Origin: Anopheles merus
Lineage: Eukaryota > Arthropoda > Insecta > Diptera > Culicidae
Assembly (NCBI RefSeq): GCF_017562075.2
Contig: NC_054083.1
Coordinates: 53,148,442-53,212,441 of the forward strand
Reading direction: 5' to 3'
Length of the DNA stretch: 64,000 bases
Part shown: positions 61,451-64,000 of the stretch, in pieces
How the letters are laid out: each line of letters starts with the position of its first letter
How positions within the stretch are numbered: the first letter of the stretch is position 1
Notes under the pieces: generated by a model
Databases searched by the model: none
Seen by the model: only the letters and a program-made list of their open reading frames with translations
What the model was told of the DNA's origin: nothing
Program-made: the position numbers and the translations under genes

Positions 61451-61498
<48 letters not shown>

Positions 61499-61501
61499 AC
61501 A
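61451..61501. repeat. (AC)n microsatellite
   Basis: About 21 uninterrupted AC units to 61492, then an interrupted tail. Confidence 0.95.
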
Positions 61502-62826
61502 GTCGGACGCTTTCTCTCATTAGCATTTGTTGGAAAGGCTTCTCAAGTCGATCGATCGATCCAGCGCGTGGAATTCAATCCCGACTCTACACACTCACAC
61601 ATATACAAGCTTAATTGCGTCTATAACGCTAAAGGGGTCCACAGGGGTCGAGCAACCCCGAACCTCGAAGCGATTGATCACTCGATGATGGCATCATGAC
61701 CCCACCCAACTCCTTTAATCTATCGCCTTTTTCTCCATCGAACGCGATCTTAATGTCTGGTAGGCGCAATGCTCATGCAAAGCTATTCCGCGGTAGTGGT
61801 GAAGGCTGATCTAATACGATCAAACGCGCTGGGTCCCGGAATTCATACTTCCTTAGAGGTTGGGGCGTAGCGCGTGCACTTTTTAAAATGCAGATCGAGG
61901 TGCATTCGTACCAATCTCGTGTACCGCTGGAACTGGTTTCGGACGGGAAGTTGACAGACCACCGTGTGGTCTTGGCTGTCCGACACTCGTGTATCACGAA
62001 CTCAGAAGCTTTGGGTACACTGGTGCTTCTGGGGGGTTTTAAATGCCAAACCACCCTCTTCTAGAACACCTACACGCCCGTTGGGATTTATTTGCACAAC
62101 GCCCTTGGCGCCCTTGAGAGGGACCAGGGGTAGTCGGTTGGGCCCATTTCTTCGACCAGCCCGATGGCCCTGGCCTGCCCTCAATCGCAAAGCGCCCGGA
62201 ATCCGGAATGATTGTTTCGTAGCGCTGCCTGGAGGGAGGTCACCGCGTTTGGCTAGAATGTTCTGGTTCCTGGCAGTGTGTGGGGTGTGCCAATCAGAAG
62301 CCAAGCGTTAGAGAATGGGGTCGCCTCGATTCTGGTTCGGGACAGGATTTGGTCGCACTTGATTTGAGATCAAGCGTTGTCGATTGGCAATTGACGCCCC
62401 ACTACACAAAGCCGAGCCATTTTGTGTAGTTTGCATTTATAATTGCATATTGGACGTTCTACATTGTGCAGAGAGAGAGAGAGAGAGCAATGGCAATGGG
62501 ACTGGTTACAAACGCTCAACATAAAGACCCCCAAAAAGCCATCCCCATGAAGGGAGAAAGGGCACGAGCAGAACGAGAAGTGAAAAGATGAACCAATTAA
62601 ACACTAACGAATTGTGCCGCTGGTATCACAATACCGGGGCGCACTTCAAACTTTAGCCGGCTGCTAATTGACCATGGCACATCAACAGGGCATTTGGGAC
62701 ACCGTCGAGCACCAACAGCGTCATCGGTGCGAATGAAAGAAAGAGGTGCCGCTTCCACAAAATGAAAGCGGCATTCGTTTGTTTTACATTTCTGTAATAC
62801 ATTTTACATTTTTCACCCTCCAAGCG

Positions 62827-62827
<1 letters not shown>

Positions 62828-62884
<57 letters not shown>

Positions 62885-62890
62885 GTCTCT
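62828..62890. repeat. (CT)n microsatellite
   Basis: A CT run of about 50 bp flanked by GTCTCTCT imperfect units. On the minus strand it is a GA repeat of the kind bound by GAGA factor in flies. Confidence 0.95.
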
Positions 62891-64000
62891 CGTCCATTTT
62901 ATCGATTTCCCTTTTTCCGGAGCTCTCGTCGTCGTGTTGTTTTTGTTAAGAATTCAAACTAAAGCACAGATAAATAAAGCACAATGTATCAAACCCTTTT
63001 TTTCCACTGTGCGGGGTATGGGAAACGGTGCAACACTCAGTGTATCGGAAAGCTGAAAACGAATTATTTCGTCCGGAGTTTTTTGGGGAGATTTTTTTTT
63101 CTGTTTGCTTTCGTTGTCTTAATTTCCTACGGTACAATGGGGTGCTCTCTCCCTCTATTTCTTCCTTTTGTGCGCGGTTTATTAATTTATGTTCAGCTTC
63201 AACCGGCGTGCCGGGCGAGATGGAACCATAAATAAATTGTCCACATGCACGTGATATGATGCAGCAAATGGCAATTTTGGGAGGAGCAAAAAATGAAATC
63301 CCAATTTCATCCCCCGGAGCAAAAGTGTCTTTGTTGTTTGTCGGTTAGTAACATAACGTGATAGCGATGTGACCTCGATCCGCCTCATCCCCATGTGTGA
63401 CAGACGTTGTGTGTGTATGTTTAAACGAAAACAATTCCAGCTCTAGAACACACGCAATTAAGCTTCGGTGTAGCGTTCTGTATCATAATTTCTGTCTCAC
63501 ATTTTGCTGTCCACTGGATGCAAGTGGAAGAGCAATTGAGAAGTGGTGCAAACGTTATTATGTCGACTCGGTGCGACGAACCCGCAAAGTGGGCCAATTA
63601 AAAGCTGCCTCTGTGTGCCTCTTTGTGTTTCCTCAACCCACATTCCCCGCCGACCATGCGGAGCAGATGAGCGCGCGCGCGAACGAACTGCCTCGTTTTT
63701 TTGTACTTCAATTCATTTGCGCCGATTGCGTGATCGCGCAACATTCCATCCTCCCGCCATATAAGGGCGGTTCGAGTTTTGTCTTAATTCTTTTGCTACA
63801 TAAACTGGACATTTCCGCAACTGGTACTGGTGGCCCTTTTCAGCCTTCTTCAGCGATAGCATATAACAACGATCATTTCAATTGATGCAAACGGTTGACG
63901 GGGCGAGGCGAGCCAACCACTAAAATACGGGACAACGGAACGAAGTAGAACGGCGGTTCCCGGTCGACCGGCGCGTGACCCCATCGGGAGGGGGGGGGGG

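Larger units (their letters stand above)
60683..64000 (+). other. NOS1AP intron 1 (incomplete)
   Basis: At least 3.3 kb of intron after the first coding exon. No further PTB-domain exon was recognised before the edge. It includes an (AC)n run, a (CT)n run, a GA run at 62469-62486 and a compositionally distinct patch at about 61760-62400 with no assigned identity. Poly-G ends the window (63991-64000). Confidence 0.65.

Noticed and set aside
1..64000. CRISPR arrays, prokaryotic operons, insertion sequences, viral or toxin genes
   Set aside because: No direct-repeat/spacer arrays, Shine-Dalgarno-led gene chains, transposase, polymerase, capsid or toxin motifs were seen; spliced genes throughout show nuclear eukaryotic DNA.

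Overview
The window reads as eukaryotic nuclear DNA from a dipteran insect. An anopheline mosquito is the best guess, from the protein sequences, the short GT-AG introns, near-50% GC, the many CA/TG microsatellites and a tRNA-like short interspersed element; the genus is an inference. I find no operons, CRISPR arrays, insertion sequences or virus-like genes. Exon boundaries below were read by hand from the sequence, checking splice-site consensus and phase at every junction.

Layout from left to right. (1) A divergent pair sharing a promoter: the 5' part of the bromodomain-PHD gene Br140/BRPF (minus, runs off the left edge) and an OCIA-domain gene of the asrij/OCIAD1 type (plus). (2) A CNDP2-like M20 dipeptidase (minus), tail to tail with asrij. 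(3) About 3.6 kb of non-coding DNA, probably the 3' part of the next gene. (4) Csp/DNAJC5, the synaptic-vesicle cysteine string protein (minus), then COX7C (plus), head to head. (5) A secreted angiotensin-converting-enzyme-like M2 metallopeptidase (plus) with its own TATA box. (6) A 13-kb, 19-coding-exon gene for CLASP/chromosome bows (minus). (7) About 6.8 kb of non-coding sequence with repeat-like material and two oppositely oriented core-promoter-like motif clusters. (8) A small uncharacterised type I membrane protein (plus), tail to tail with NDUFAF4 (minus), which is head to head with the SKI8/WDR61 WD40 gene (plus). (9) About 12 kb without recognisable coding sequence. (10) The first coding exon of a NOS1AP/CAPON-like PTB adaptor (plus), whose gene continues off the right edge behind a long first intron.

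The genes are mostly conserved housekeeping or neuronal genes and do not form one pathway. Loose themes are mitochondrial respiration (COX7C, NDUFAF4, possibly the OCIA protein), chromatin and transcription (Br140, SKI8), synaptic function (Csp, NOS1AP) and microtubule plus-end dynamics (CLASP). I did not find a convincing novel biological system. The best leads are the M2 peptidase with an intact zinc site but replaced substrate-carboxylate-binding residues, the unknown membrane protein with an acidic dileucine tail, a paired Grainyhead-type site in the Br140/asrij promoter, a CLASP microexon, and a start codon isolated on its own exon in SKI8.
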